A stretch of DNA of 64,000 nucleotides from contig CAUYUJ010012625.1 in NCBI GenBank assembly GCA_963575745.1, positions 339,501 through 403,500 on the forward strand, given 5' to 3'. The first letter of the stretch is position 1. The number at the start of each line of letters is the position of its first letter. The position numbers and the translations under genes are program-made. This DNA comes from Prorocentrum cordatum (taxonomy: Eukaryota > Sar > Dinophyceae > Prorocentrales > Prorocentraceae). Shown here piece after piece: positions 1-10,740 of the stretch. The notes beneath the pieces are model-generated. The model had not been told where the DNA came from and did no database searches. It was given only the letters and a program-made list of their open reading frames with translations.

Positions 1-980
1 GCCACATACCACTCTTGAACAGTCTGAGGGCTCCAGATTGGTCCATCCTTATCCCAGGGCTACCTGACACGCGCATTCCCACACTTTCTATAGTGGAAGG
101 TGGTGACATGTGAACCCTGCGTTGACCAGGATCTGCAGCAAAACGAAGCGATGCAGCGGCGTCCGATGCACCACCGCAGATCGGACGCGCAGGAGCAGAT
201 AGCAGACTCCTGGAATAGGAATACGGTCATAGACAATTGGCTTTAGTCGGCCAACCTCTCGACTCGACAGAGGACGGCACGAGGAGGCCCCTTTCGACCG
301 TTGAAGCGCACAGGAGTGCGACTGATGTGATGGCGAAAACGAACCCCGAAGGCCGACCAACCCGACAGCGAAACCGAGAACGACCGAGACCGAATCGAGC
401 GAACGCAGCCGAGACTTACGCGGCGACGCGGCAACGACGCCACCGCCGACCGAGCCGAGCCCACCGAACGCGAGCGACTCCGACTCTCGAGGGTCCCAAA
501 ACAATGTGATGACAGACCGCGTGGTGGCCTCGAAATGACAAGGGACCTCAACCGCGCAGTCCGTCGCCGCACGGTCTGGGGACCTTCGGACCGCCAGCGG
601 GGCTCCCCACTCGCCCTAGAGACGTCCTCGGAGAACGGCACGAGTCTCAAAACACCGAGCGGTGCCCCCGAACCCCCAACACTGGCAAACTGGTGGGCCT
701 CCGTCCAAACACCGAAGCCCGAATCGGAATCAGAAATCGCATCGAGCGGGAATCGGGAGCCATCCAAGTCGAGCTGAATCGGATCGGAATCGAAATCACC
801 GAGAGTAAGAAGGACCCAAAATCCTACGAACGCAAAGACGCAGCCTAGCTCAGGTCCCCGTCTTCGCATCATGGATCCTACTTCTGGGCGGGCTGGTCTG
901 ATACATCTGCAGAAGAGACGCCCGATCCCAAGTATTTTTCGGCCCTCCTAACTTAGGTCCCCTCCGGAAAAATTAGAAGT
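1..980. other. no recognisable gene
   Basis: I see no conserved protein, RNA gene or tandem array here. Open frames on both strands are Arg/Ser/Pro-rich and overlap one another, as expected of GC-rich non-coding DNA. A short patch near 714-805 (repeated GAATCGGAATC-like words) resembles repeat family G seen at 20.8, 47.8 and 63.3 kb. Confidence 0.5.
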
Positions 981-988
981 CCTTTTTG

Positions 989-1144
989 GAAACCAAAAGG
1001 TACCGATACCGCTGCTCCCCAGGCCTTTCCCGGGGTGCGTTCTGACCCAAATTTCGGGGCGAATCTGGCGGTGGCGACGAAGGCCTCCTGGGAGGCCGGA
1101 GACGAGGAAAACGGCCAAAAGGTAGCTGTATGGGTACCTTTTCC
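989..1144 (+). repeat. dispersed inverted-repeat element, family I, copy 1
   Basis: The ends are near mirror images: the left end reads AAAGGTACCGATACCGCT and the right end AGCTGTATGGGTACCTTTTCC-like. The interior GCGAATC(T/C)(G/A)GCGGTGGCGACGA and a palindromic GGCCTCCTGGGAGGCC recur at 14.19, 55.19, 60.11 and 62.04 kb. No coding capacity. It looks like a non-autonomous TIR element, but no flanking target duplication was resolved. Confidence 0.6.
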
Positions 1145-1164
1145 TCCACTGACTGTTGAAAGGA

Positions 1165-1366
1165 AGGAGAAACAGGCCGTTAAATTAACCTTTTGGCGAT
1201 TCGCGCGGACTTCTTGGATCTGCGCTGGGATCCCCCTCCCTGGCGCGAGGAGCGCGCCCGGGGCTGCGCCGCAGGCGCCGCAAGGGGGGTCCCAGCACAG
1301 ATCCAAGAGATCCGCACGGAGCGCCAACAGTCTATGCTATGTTTATGGCCTTTTGCCTCCGTCGAT
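1165..1366 (+). repeat. family A element, copy A1
   Basis: Left arm runs from the TTTTGGCG at 1191, right arm ends in GCGCCAACAG at 1330. Both arms carry the family words GCGCGGACTTCTTGGATCTG and the complement ATCCAAGAGATCCGC. The centre has hairpin B (GGCGCG..CGCGCC) and hairpin C (GGCGCCGC region). The less conserved tips extend to a TATGTTTATGG-like motif on the right. Confidence 0.8.
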
Positions 1367-1674
1367 TCGATGAATCTGGCCCGTGTTGTCTTACTCTTTT
1401 GAAAGGCGTTACGTACGCTAAGATGGCGTTCTTTCTTGTTCACTCAGGCTAGTCGTTTGTGCTTACAGTCGGCCTTGATTGGACAGGACACGCGAGAGGT
1501 CACAAGACCCTTCCGAGGGCCACATCGCCATAGGAGTGTAAAAAGGCACGTGCCGCGAGGCAAAGGACACACAAAGGCACCCTTGAGCTGGCAGGGCCGA
1601 CCTACTGATCCGGGCCGACTGTATGGCGATTTCTCCTCTTCGACTGGGGCCCCCGCCGCCCCGTCGCCGAGGAG

Positions 1675-1802
1675 AGGAGAAGGGGGAGGGGGAGGGGGAG
1701 GGGGAGGGGGAGGAGGAGGAGGAGGGAGGAGGAGAGGAGGAGGAGGAGGAGAGGAGGAGGAGGAGGAGGAGGAGGAGAGGAGGAGGAGGAGGAGGAGGGG
1801 AA
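1675..1802 (+). repeat. GGA/GGGA purine microsatellite
   Basis: Nearly uninterrupted purine tract of GGGGGA then GGA units. It yields long Glu/Gly/Arg or Ser/Pro/Leu frames on either strand, so those frames are not genes. Confidence 0.9.
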
Positions 1803-2011
1803 GGGGCCACTTCCCCCTCGCCGCCCCCGCCGGCGCCTCGCATCCCGCGGCCGTCTTGCCGATCCGCTGGAGCGCGCCCGCGGCCCCCTCTGGCCGCCGG
1901 CGCTGCTGGGAGGATCCCCTGGTGGGGGGGGCGGCGGCCTCGGGGCGCGCCGAGGGGGGGAGAGGCGGCACCTCGCCCAGAGGCCCAGGGAGAGACGACA
2001 CACTACCATCT

Positions 2012-2465
2012 TCCTCCTCCTCCTCCTCTCTCCTCCTCCTCCTCTCCTCCTCTCCTCCTCCCTTCCTCCTTCTCTCCTCCTCCTCCTCCTCCTCTTCCTC
2101 CTCCTCCTCCTCCTCCGTCCTCCTTCTCCTCTTCCTCCTCCTCCTCATCCTCCTCCTCCTCCTCCTTATCTTCTCTTACTCCTCCTCCTCCGCCTCCCCC
2201 TCTTCCTCCTCCTCTCCTCATCCTCATCCCTCCTCCTACTCTTCCTCCTCCTCCATCCTCCTCTTCCCTCCTCCTCCTTCCTCCTCCTCCTCCATCTCCA
2301 TCCTCCTCCTCCTCCTCCTCCTCCTCCTCCTCCTTCTCTCCTCCTATTCTCCTCCAGCTCCTCCTCCTTCTCCTCTTCCTCCTCCTCCTCCTCCTCCCCC
2401 TACTCCCTGCCGCAACCCGATCCGACTCCTCTTCCTCCTCCTCCTCCTCCTCCTCCTCCTCCTTC
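2012..2465 (+). repeat. TCC/CTC pyrimidine microsatellite
   Basis: About 450 bases of imperfect TCC repeats, the strand-reversed counterpart of the purine tract at 1675. Interrupted by a short unique stretch near 2400-2425. Confidence 0.9.
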
Positions 2466-2534
<69 letters not shown>

Positions 2535-2556
2535 ACATCATCATCATCAGCATCAG

Positions 2557-2621
<65 letters not shown>
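2466..2621 (+). repeat. (ATC)n microsatellite
   Basis: About 50 ATC/CAT triplets with only a few interruptions (AACATC, AGCATC). It directly joins the TCC tract. It encodes poly-Ile, poly-His, poly-Met or poly-Ser according to frame, none plausible as a protein. Confidence 0.95.
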
Positions 2622-2639
2622 CTTCTCCTCCTATACGAC

Positions 2640-3375
2640 CACCCTTCGGGTTATAAGGAGGTTGGCGGGTGGGGGGAAAGAACAATCTGACGACAATTGC
2701 GATGGCTGTGATGATGATGATGACGATGTTGGTGATGAGCCCTCGAATTGGCGACGGCGCGTGGTGACGATGCTGCGCTGCGATGTGATCCCACCATCGG
2801 TCCAAATCAATCGATCTTACCGACGTGACAAAGACGGGACACGGCAAGAGAAGAGGTGGGTCGCATCCAAAGGCCCAGGGAGGCACAAACAAACGTGCAC
2901 CAATTCCATGATTAAAGGTGCGAAGAACGGTATAATATAAACTTGTCCACCGTCGGTGACACCTGCCCGGCAGTCGGCTGCAAAGTTTATACCCCCACGG
3001 CGACATGCAGGGGTATTAACTTTCCAGCTGCCTGGGGGGGAAGGCGTACCCGACGGCGGAGAAAATAATATACAGTTCTTCGCCCGCTAAAAGATTCCCC
3101 ATCTGTTCACCGATGTTCTGGATTCTCGTCTTCCCCTCCACTTCCCGTGCTCTCCCAAAACAGAACGAAGCCAGGACGCGGATAATATCAGGTGAAGATA
3201 CACTGAGGATATCGGGCGCCGCGACTCTAGAGTATGTCTCGGGCGCCGAGGCCTTCTCAGAGTTTTCCAGAACGCTCGGAGAGCGTTCCTGAACGCTCTT
3301 GGACGGATTGACCCTCGCCCTAATCCTGTCTGAAAAAACAATGGTTGCACTAGGGGTTCCGAGTTCTGTTCAAAG
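2640..3375. other. no recognisable gene
   Basis: Unique-looking sequence with no convincing coding region. A short GATGATGATGACGATG patch at 2709 continues the triplet theme. Confidence 0.4.
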
Positions 3376-3570
3376 GATCTGGGCCTGACTGCCAGTCTGG
3401 CGGCTCTGTCGTAGCCATCGTCACCTCGTCGCCGCTCCCGTCGCCTGGGCCTGACCGTCTGTCTGGCGGCTATGGTGTCGCCGTCGCCGCCCTGTCGCCA
3501 CCGTCGTCTGGGCCTGACACCTGACTTGGCGGCTATGTTGTCGCCGTCGCCGCCCCGCCGCCGCCTAAAT
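3376..3570 (+). repeat. tandem repeat, about 64-bp unit, 3 copies
   Basis: CTGGGCCTGAC recurs at 3379, 3445 and 3508. Each is followed by a TCTGGCGGCTATG-like word and GTCGCCGTCGCC triplets. Short minisatellite, no coding signal. Confidence 0.75.
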
Positions 3571-3719
3571 TGCACAACGTAGAGCACACAACATATACTG
3601 CACCATGCCAATGTTCCCTTCTAAAAAGGATGTACACCCCCCCTATCGTTCATTCCAAATATGAAATGGTAACATCCCACGGAATCCGCTGACCGCCCCC
3701 CCCCACTCATCCCTGATAA

Positions 3720-4545
3720 ATAATCAAGAACCGTGGATTGCCCCGAATACTTTGCAACAAATGGTGGCACGCGCGCGTCGTCGCGCGCGCATGTCGCCAG
3801 CCTTGAAACCCTCAAGGTTTCTTATGGAGTCAGGGTCTTGGGTCTCGAATGCAGATTAAACAACCATTTGTGCTGCAACGCGTTGCTTGAACAATGTGCT
3901 TGCGCTCTCACGAAATCTTGAGAAAACCACAAGTACTCTCAATATCCGTGACGTACACCGCGCGACACTCTCGCGCGCGCATGCCAAAATCATTCGGACG
4001 CCTTTGCACGTTTGCCTGGATTCATATCAAATATAACCATGCGGGGCACTCGCGCGCGTCGGACTCGCGCACATGTCGAAATTCTTTTAAAATCATCATC
4101 GGCGACACCTGGACACCAGCATCGTCATCGGGGTGACCAGCATGGGCGCCGCCATACGCTTTGTCGGCGTCATCGTCATCATTGTCACCAGCATTGCTAG
4201 TATCATCATCGCTTCTGCCGCTGACGACGACGCACAGATACCGCGCCCGCCCGAGTCACCGACTCGCACGGATATGCCCGCACCGCGCGCCAGCGCGGCT
4301 TGCGAGATGCGCTGGGAACTCCCCAGGGGTCAGCGCCACCGCGGCCGCGTCGGTCGCGCAAGACTAGCTGTCCGCTCTGCGTGCGAGTCTGCGCGCGCTG
4401 GCGCGGCCGCGGCGGTGCGCCAGCCAGCGCGAAGTAAGGAGTCATCGCAGTCACCGCCGCATGGCTTTTGCAAGCCAAGTCGCAGGTGGGTAGGTGGGAT
4501 GATTGCGCGAACAGTAGAGTTGACAACAAACTGCGGTCGACCATA
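3720..4545. other. non-coding stretch with degenerate CGCGCG/CATGTCG repeats
   Basis: Three loosely repeated words (GGCAC then TCGCGCGCGCATG) near 3765-3800, 3968-3985 and 4037-4080. A frame at 4133-4546 (+) begins with a hydrophobic run of Ile/Val/Ser, but this comes from CATCGTCATC triplets. I do not call it a gene. Confidence 0.4.
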
Positions 4546-4755
4546 AAATGCACCACATAGGGTACACCACTCAGACTCCAGAAACGTCGATGGCACAGCA
4601 TAGCTTGCTCACGCTTGCACAACATGTATAGACCGACCAACTATATTGCACAACATGGGTTGTCCAACATATGTTGCACAGCATATACTACACCACATCT
4701 ACTGCACAACGTAGATTGCCTCACACCGGTTGCACATCACATATGGGTGGACACA
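4545..4755 (+). repeat. degenerate TTGCACAACAT repeat
   Basis: The word TTGCACAACAT(A/G) and variants recur roughly every 20-25 bases. A single related word lies at 3572-3605. AT-richer than its surroundings. Confidence 0.55.
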
Positions 4756-5182
4756 AACAGCTTGAGGTCCAAATTGGCTAACATGTTCGCATCTGCTCAT
4801 GGGATTCGACGTTGGTGTCTGTGTTTGTTGGCCCCTTCTAAACTTAGTGGGTAGTGATCCCTGGAAACGACAGGGCCATTGTTCTATCTCTTCTGTCTGG
4901 AAATTTGTGCTGCCGGTTCCAGAGCCTTCATTGTGCCCTGGTCTGTCGCCGTTGATTGTCAGGTTCGAACTCCGTTTCCCATCCCAGAATGATTTTCGTG
5001 AAATTTCCGGTCGCCGCAGTTTTACTGTCTACATTTTCAGGAAACACTTTTCAGAAAGCGGGGGACACCTGCCCTGCCGCTTCCGCGGCCAACTGAGAGC
5101 CGACTTCGCTGTCTGAGCGGGCAGCGCACCAAGGTCGCTCCGTTGCGAGAGGCGAGCGATGAGCAAAGGCCTTCAGTGGAGG

Positions 5183-5352
5183 CCAGTCCGCAAGAAGCCT
5201 TCCACAAGAAACCCAACCCTGAGACCCCAGGACGTCCATCGATTTTTGTTGTGGGAAAGTCACGCTTTCCATCACAAAACCATCGAAGACCAAGAAGCCC
5301 AGGGCACCCTGGAGGCAAGCAGGGTGTTTCTTGGCATGGGTCTCCACCGCAC
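5183..5352 (+). repeat. dispersed repeat, paired with 44344-44515
   Basis: Contains CCTGAGACCCCAGG, an inner short palindrome GGGAAAGTCACGCTTTCC and the conserved run ACCCTGGAGGCAAGCAGGG. The same order of words is found at 44344-44515. Frames across it are not conserved in length, so I treat it as a repeat. Confidence 0.6.
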
Positions 5353-5359
5353 TACCCTC

Positions 5360-6320
5360 CGACTCGGGCGTTGCAATTTGTTCACACCACGTGCTTTCGC
5401 CCAACTTTGGGCCCCAGGACCAGCACAGATCGATCCAACTCGAAAATATGCCACAGAAGATGGGGCCCAAGGCCCCAGTCGTGATTTTAGGCGATATTGC
5501 AATGTTCTGCAACGTGGGGTCTCAGGGCACGCTACCACCAGGCCATCCTTGGCCCCGGCATGGCGAATGCGCAATCCAGGCTTGAGGCCAGGCAGGTATG
5601 CAAGTGAGGGCCCAGGGTGGCCCTGGCAAGGCATGGTGGTTTATATCTATGTGTATGTATACATATACATTCTTCTGCGGGGAGCGAACCGAATCGCCCA
5701 GGGTTTACTTCAGAGCCAATCGTGCGCCCTGGCCAACCAGGTCGCCGGTCGGACCCAGGATCCATCAGTCGGCGGCAGAGCGGGCTCAATTTCCACCGCT
5801 GTGGTAGAGTTGAGCTCGCTCGGCTGCCCGCTCGGCGGACGAGTGGACTCGGACATCGAAGGGGCGCAAGGAAAACCCTCGGGCAAATGATGAGCACATG
5901 AAACAACCAATCGACGAGGGACTGTCGTGCTGTCCCACGCGGCCCAAGACTACATGAAAGGATAGCCCCCTCGGCGCATGAAATAGAAAGCGCTCGGGGT
6001 AAATTCAGTCTCGCAGGCACTCCTCTATGACCCTGTGTGAGTATGAACGATGATGCGAGACCCTGGAAAATCCACGCTGAAATAACTTCAACGACTCCAG
6101 ACTGGCAAACTCGGATTATGGTGGGCCGCAAGGATGCAGAGGCAACGATCATCAAGCACTGATCGGCCCTCTGACCGGGGAATCACGCGAGATCTAGGAG
6201 CTCCTGGTCGAAACTTGCAGTCCTCCTGACAGTCATCGTGCTACCCCGAAGGGCGAATAAGAAGGAACGGAGGGGCTTTCCTGGCCACAGCGAGCCTAGG
6301 CCACTGACAGGTTCCACGAT
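5360..6320. other. no recognisable gene
   Basis: No conserved domain or RNA gene. A short TATATACATATACAT patch lies near 5645-5670. Confidence 0.4.
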
Positions 6321-6323
6321 ACA

Positions 6324-6491
6324 CAGTCAACCCGTGGAATAAGGATGCGCGGTAAGGACGCAAGGGCCTTGGACGCCCATTCCGCAGCTTTTCGAGCGGA
6401 GCGCGGCCAACGAGAGCGGCCAAGGATGGGCCGAAGGGCAAGGATGCAAGGGTATGGGAAGGTTGCCCATCCTTACTATGCGGGTTGACTG
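6324..6491. repeat. family B MITE (Tc1/mariner-like ends), copy B1
   Basis: The ends are CAGTCAACCCG and its mirror CGGGTTGACTG. Inside are the family words GTAAGGACGCAAGGGCC, CGAGCGGAGCGCGGCCAACG and GGCAAGGATGCAAGGG. It is flanked by CA on both sides here, where better copies have TA. No coding capacity. Confidence 0.8.
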
Positions 6492-6714
6492 CACATCGAA
6501 AAAAACGGCCCAGAAACACGAGCCCCTCCCGAGCCCAAAGCTGTTCTCACTTACTTCAGCGTAGTTGCCACAACTTCTTGTCAAGGAGAGCGGCGACCGT
6601 CGCTCTCTGCCACAGACGGGCACGACTCGAGTAGCCCACCAAGGTAGAACCCGCGCGGGGCCCAGCGGGTCTGTGGCGACGGCCATGATGACGACGGGGA
6701 CGATGATGAGGTAG

Positions 6715-7140
6715 AGGTGGTGGATGAGGAGGAAGAGGAGGAGGACGAGGAGGAGGAGAGGAGGGAACAGGAGGAGAGAAGAGGAAGAGGAGGAGGCGGA
6801 GGAGGAGGACGAGGAGGAAGAGGAGGACGAAGAGGAGGAGCATGACGAGGAGGGAGCCCGAGGAGGTGGAGGAGTAGGCAGGACAGACGGAAGGAAAGAA
6901 GGCAGGGAGGACGAGGAGGAGGAGGTGGAGGTGGAAGAGGAGGAAGAGGAGGAAAGAAGGCAGAAAAGACGTGGACGTGGACGAGGAGGAGGTGGAGGTG
7001 GTGGAGGAGGAGGAGGAGGGAAGAGGAGAAGGAGGGAAGAAGAGGAGGGGGTCAAGGAGGAGGAGGAGGAGGAGGAGGAGAAGGAGGAGAAGGAGGAGAA
7101 GGAGGAGGAGGAGAAGGGGAAAGGAGGAAGAGGAGGCACG
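6715..7140 (+). repeat. GGA/GAG purine microsatellite
   Basis: About 425 bases of imperfect GGA repeats with GAC and GAA interruptions. Long acidic or Ser/Leu frames here are microsatellite translations. Confidence 0.9.
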
Positions 7141-7382
7141 CGCGGAAGCGCCAGCAAGCAGAAGGTCGCAAGCAGGCGCGCCAGCGACCGCTACTCGCAC
7201 GGCCGCCAAAACCTCCCAGGCTGCCCCGCACGGGCGCAGCTGGCTGATTAGACGAGGCCCTCCCTCACGCCTACAAGCTTCGAACAAGACAGCGTGGGCA
7301 TGCTGCATCGTGTAGACCGCAATTGCATCGCCGTCCGTGTCACTGGACACGCTACCGAATTAAAACCACGCGTATCAACGCG

Positions 7383-7905
7383 TCAGGTGGCAGATGCCCC
7401 GGAGCCTGCCCGGCGCGAAGGTGCCACACACAGAGCCATGAGCACGAACGCGACTGGCACAATCGGCATTGCAAGGTACGCGACAGCCATCTCCCCATCA
7501 CGGTGCGTCCTCGCGGCCCTGTGCTGCACATCGTCCAGGGCGTAGACGGCATTGCTGAGGTAGCCGCCGCATGGCCGTGCTGGCTCCATGGCACTCTCGC
7601 CCGCGCAGGCGGGCCAGCAGTCCTCGTCGCGGAGCCTCTTGGAGAGCCCGCCCTGCGTGCGGGACGTGCCGCAGAAGCACCAGCCCCCGCCCTGCAGGGC
7701 CATGTACGGGGAGCCAGCGCACGCGGCCTTGCAGCTCTCGGAGTTGTACCCCCAGCCGATCTGCATCTTGAGGTCGTCCTTTGGGCCGCCCAGGAAGCAC
7801 CCGACCCACTGGAGCTCGGCCTCGCTGCTGCCCCGCCTCGTGCCGTTGCTGCGCTGGACGACGTCGGGGCCCCCTCCAGGAGGACAGCAGAGGAACAAAC
7901 AACGG
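7383..7905 (-). CDS. WSC-domain protein, C-terminal exon with membrane segment (partial)
   Basis: The frame contains a WSC domain at about 7536-7808. It opens WVGCFLGG, continues YNSESCKAACAGS, GGWCFCGTS and DEDCWPACAG, and ends CGGYLSNAVYALDD. All eight cysteines expected of WSC are present, including the CxC of the WCFCG core. WSC domains are extracellular, cysteine-rich, putative carbohydrate-binding modules of wall sensors and surface proteins. About 15 residues later comes a hydrophobic run AVAYLAMPIVPVAFVLMALC and a short tail to a stop at 7383. This fits a type I surface protein with a tiny cytoplasmic tail. The upstream edge abuts a family B element (7912-8088), so the true exon start is an acceptor near 7905, and upstream exons were not found. 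No start codon is assigned. Confidence 0.7.
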
Positions 7906-7911
7906 CGTGCA

Positions 7912-8088
7912 AACGGCCCGTGTCGTAAGGCTCCGCGATGAGGATGCAAGGGCCCTGGACGCCCATTTCGAAGCTTCTCGAGCGGGGCGCGGCCAGCGAA
8001 AGTGGCCAAGGACGGACCGAGGGGGCAAGCATGCAAGGGTACCCTTGGGAAGGGTGCCCATCCCTGCCGTGCGAGTTGCCTGCACACA
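7912..8088. repeat. family B MITE, copy B2 (degenerate ends)
   Basis: The interior is well kept (GAGGATGCAAGGGCCC, CGAGCGGGGCGCGGCC, AGCATGCAAGGGTACCC). The ends are eroded: CGGCCCGTGTCGT on the left, GTGCGAGTTGCCTGC on the right. It lies directly upstream of the WSC exon, probably in an intron. Confidence 0.65.
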
Positions 8089-8089
8089 T

Positions 8090-8265
8090 GAACTCTCGAC
8101 GTCCCGCGCGGACATCTTGGATGGACCGCTGGGCGCCCCCTTCCCTGGAGCGCAGAGCGCGCCAGGGGCGGCGCGGAAGGCGCCGCCAGTGGGGGGCCCT
8201 AAGCGCGCGCGGAGCCAAGAGATCCGCGCGGACCGTCGAACATATGCTGCGCGTCGTGCTCTTCG
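8090..8265 (+). repeat. family A element, copy A2
   Basis: Left arm TCCCGCGCGGACATCTTGGA, hairpin B CCCTGGAGCGCAGAGCGCGCCAGG, hairpin C GGCGCGGAAGGCGCC, right arm CCAAGAGATCCGCGCGGACC. It starts where family B copy B2 ends. Confidence 0.75.
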
Positions 8266-8286
8266 GAGCGGGCAGCTCCGTGCACG

Positions 8287-8420
8287 CGAGCCTTCCGGAG
8301 GTCCGCGCAGATTCCTCCAATCGGCGCGCGGAGCGCGGCAGGAAGCGGCGCTGGAAGTGCCGCCAGGACGGGGGGGGCCTGCGCCGATCTGGGCATCTGG
8401 AAGATTGTGCTTCCGCGGCT
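8287..8420 (+). repeat. family A element, copy A2b (diverged)
   Basis: Left arm TTCCGGAGGTCCGCGCAGAT, then GCGCGCGGAGCGCGGC and GGCGCTGGAAGTGCC hairpins, and a poor right arm near 8390-8410. Lies head to tail with A2. Confidence 0.55.
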
Positions 8421-8424
8421 GTTG

Positions 8425-9078
8425 CTCCCCTGGGCTGGACTGCATGGGAGCCTCTGTGGACCTCCGCCGTTGGACCACCCCTCTCCGCCCTTTCTTCCAG
8501 ATTTCTTTGAGATTGCGTCCAAATTTCGTCCAGGATTTGACCACATCCGATGAAATCCGGACCAAACTCTCCAAACTGCAAGGAACTTTGGGACCCTCCG
8601 AGGCTCCCATGAGTAGACGGTGCGCCAAGGGGGAAAGTGAGAGGGTGCGGGCCTTCTCAGAAAGCTCGGAAGCCCCCCAGCCGTCTGAGAAACGTTCTCA
8701 GCCTTCCCAAGCATCAACAAGTAACTCCTCAGAAGGCGCGAAGGCTCCTCAGGAGCCCCACCGCCTTCCGAGAAGGCCTTCTCCTTCTCACTTCCCCCCT
8801 CGCTCGCCGCCGAAGGAAGGACCGCACAACAACTTCGAGCCTCGCTCACGCTCCTCAATCGCGCGGCTGAAGCTGGCAACTGCCTCGGCGAGGAGCTCGC
8901 GGATCTCGTCGGCATCGGCCACGCTGCTCTCGGGCAGCGCCCTGGTGCCGAGACGCCGCAGCTGCGAGCCCGCCGCCTCGCTGAGCCAGAAGAAGGGAAA
9001 CCCGCCACACCACACGAACTTCAAGAGGCCCGCGCAGACTTCTGAATCTGTTGGGGATCGGCGCCGGACCTCTCAATT
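8425..9078. other. no recognisable gene
   Basis: Open plus-strand sequence rich in Ser, Pro and Arg with TTCTCAGAAGG-like words that also occur at 17.6, 49.2 and 59.8 kb. No domain recognised. Confidence 0.4.
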
Positions 9079-9079
9079 G

Positions 9080-9306
9080 AGTAGGGAGCGACCATCCCGG
9101 CTTTCCTATAGTCCTACCACGAAATGTTCTCAGAACCCAAACATGTTCTAATAACAAAAACGATGTTCTTCGAACATGAGCCCGATGTGTGAAATCATAA
9201 CAGTCCCAGCCAGAAATGTTCTAAGAACATTGCGTGGAAACCACAGAAGGTTCTTAGACCATTGTTTGGTAGGGCCATAGGAGAGCCAGGACGCTTCGCT
9301 ACAGCT
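9080..9306. repeat. family E inverted-repeat element, copy E1
   Basis: Left end AGTAGGGAGCGACCATCCCGG then TTTCCTATAGTCCTACCACG and AATGTTCT. The right end mirrors it (AGACCATTGTTTGGTAGGG, CATAGGAGAGCCAGGACGC). The inner AGAAATGTTCTAAGAACATT is itself palindromic. Copies at 12597 and 42655. Confidence 0.75.
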
Positions 9307-9371
9307 AGACTCAGGGGACAACAACCAGGGGAAACCGGCTCGGAGTGGAGGTGTTGAGCTGGAGTTGGCGA

Positions 9372-9482
9372 GGCATCGTCGAGAGATCGGCGAAAGGCCG
9401 CCGCTCGCGGACCCGCACGTTCCCGGGCGGGGCGGGCCATCGCGCCCCCGTCGGCGATGAGCGGGCGATGGAGGCCAGGAGG
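9372..9482 (+). repeat. family L dispersed repeat, copy 1
   Basis: Shares GGACCCGCACGTTCCCGGGC and the following GTCGGCGATGAGCGGGCGATG with 40528-40662 and 55388-55525. Confidence 0.5.
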
Positions 9483-9504
9483 CAACCACTGGGAGGCTTT
9501 CGTC

Positions 9505-9720
9505 GGCAGAATTGGATCTCCCGGGAGTTGCATCCCGATGGAGGGTCACCGCAGCCGCCCCTGGCGCTGCCGCCCCTGAGCCGCTGCTCCCGACCTCGCA
9601 GGAAAACGCGGAGCGCGTGCAGGGGCGGCGCGGGCAGCGCCGCCCGTGGGGGCCCAGCGCAGATCCAGGAAGCCCGCGCGGGGCCTCCGAGGGTTGGGGC
9701 ACGCGCCGTGTTCCCTTCTT
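9505..9720 (+). repeat. family A element, copy A3 (diverged left arm)
   Basis: The right half is typical: GCGGAGCGCGTGCAGGGG, hairpin C GGCGGCGCGGGCAGCGCCGCC-like, then CAGCGCAGATCCAGGAAGCC. The left half is degenerate. Confidence 0.55.
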
Positions 9721-9724
9721 CGAC

Positions 9725-10430
9725 TGAGGGCCCGTGCCTTGGCCCGAGTTGCCGCCGCCAGCGCGTCGCCGAGCGCGGCGACCTCGGGGATGGACTGACG
9801 CGGGTCAATCCAGACCCGGCTCAGCAGAGGTTTGCAAGATCCTGCAGGATCCTGCAGGTTCCTGCGCCCTGGCCCGGGTCAATGCACCCCCGCTCTGCAG
9901 GATCCTGCAAGATCTGGCGCTCTGGTGGCCCTCTGCATAGACCCCCGTCCCTTGAGCCCCGACGACCAGGGCCAGGCGCGCTGCCGGGCGGCGTGCCGGG
10001 CTGCTGAAGGGGAGCTGCCTCGCCATATGTATGTAGGGGAGGCGACGGCAGGGCGAGCGAGCAGGGAAAAGGACGCGGCTTGAGCCCAGTGGCGGTAGGT
10101 GAGCAGCAACGAAAACACCCCTAACCCTTTGGGAGGGGACATGAGTTAGGAGGGCCACGGACATTAGGGCTACGGGGGCGCTTTTGGCAAATGTCACAGA
10201 CGAAACCGCCCACATGTTCAGGGACGGCCCTGAAGACCGAGGACCCAGGTTGGACCACGAATCCCACCGGCCCTCTGGGCTGAGTGGTCTAACGGAGCTC
10301 CCTGCCAAACCCCTCCTGACCTTCTCGGGGGAGGGGGTTTTCACAATTCCCTATTGATATGCACCCCCTCCCCCGGGCGACCAGCAGCCAACAGGGAACA
10401 ATGACCCTATGATCCCCAAACCCCCGAACC
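9725..10430. other. no recognisable gene; short GATCCTGCAG repeats
   Basis: GATCCTGCAGG is repeated at 9838-9860 and 9898-9915. Otherwise nothing recognised. Confidence 0.4.
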
Positions 10431-10432
10431 CA

Positions 10433-10740
10433 ACCATCCCTGTCAAAGAACAATGCAAACCACACTCTGCCTCCAAGTTCGGAACATGCGCAACCAACCC
10501 GATGCGCTCCCCCCCCGCCCACACGATCCCTGTCAAACAATAACGATACAACATACACTTTGGGCCAAAGTCTGGAGTCATGTTCGTAAGGCCCGCGAGC
10601 ACGGGACGGCTGGAGTGTCAGCATCTTGCCGGCTGTTCGCAGGGCTACCATCCCTGTCAAACAAACAATACAACATGCACCTCGCGGCTAAATCTGGACC
10701 ATGCGCGGCCACCCTGCGATCACTGTCAAGCGGTTTCGGG
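10433..10740 (+). repeat. degenerate repeat, about 90-120-bp unit
   Basis: The word ATCCCTGTCAAA(C/G)AA recurs at about 10434, 10526 and 10647, with a weaker copy near 10725. Each is followed by a CAACAT(A/G)CAC-like word and a TCTGGA word. Confidence 0.5.

Noticed and set aside
1436-2690. Frames of more than 350 codons rich in Ser, Ile, Gly and Pro
   Set aside because: They translate the GGA, TCC and ATC microsatellites. The same DNA is open in several frames on both strands.
4133-4546. Small membrane protein with Ile/Val-rich N-terminus
   Set aside because: The hydrophobic run derives from CATCGTCATC triplets, and the rest is Arg/Ala-rich as in the non-coding surroundings.
4955-4985. tRNA T-arm-like GGTTCGAACTCC
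   Set aside because: No matching acceptor, D or anticodon arms were found around it.
8094-8250. Ribosomal RNA fragment suggested by GC-rich stems
   Set aside because: The same sequence recurs about 18 times as family A with inverted arms. No rRNA core motif is present.
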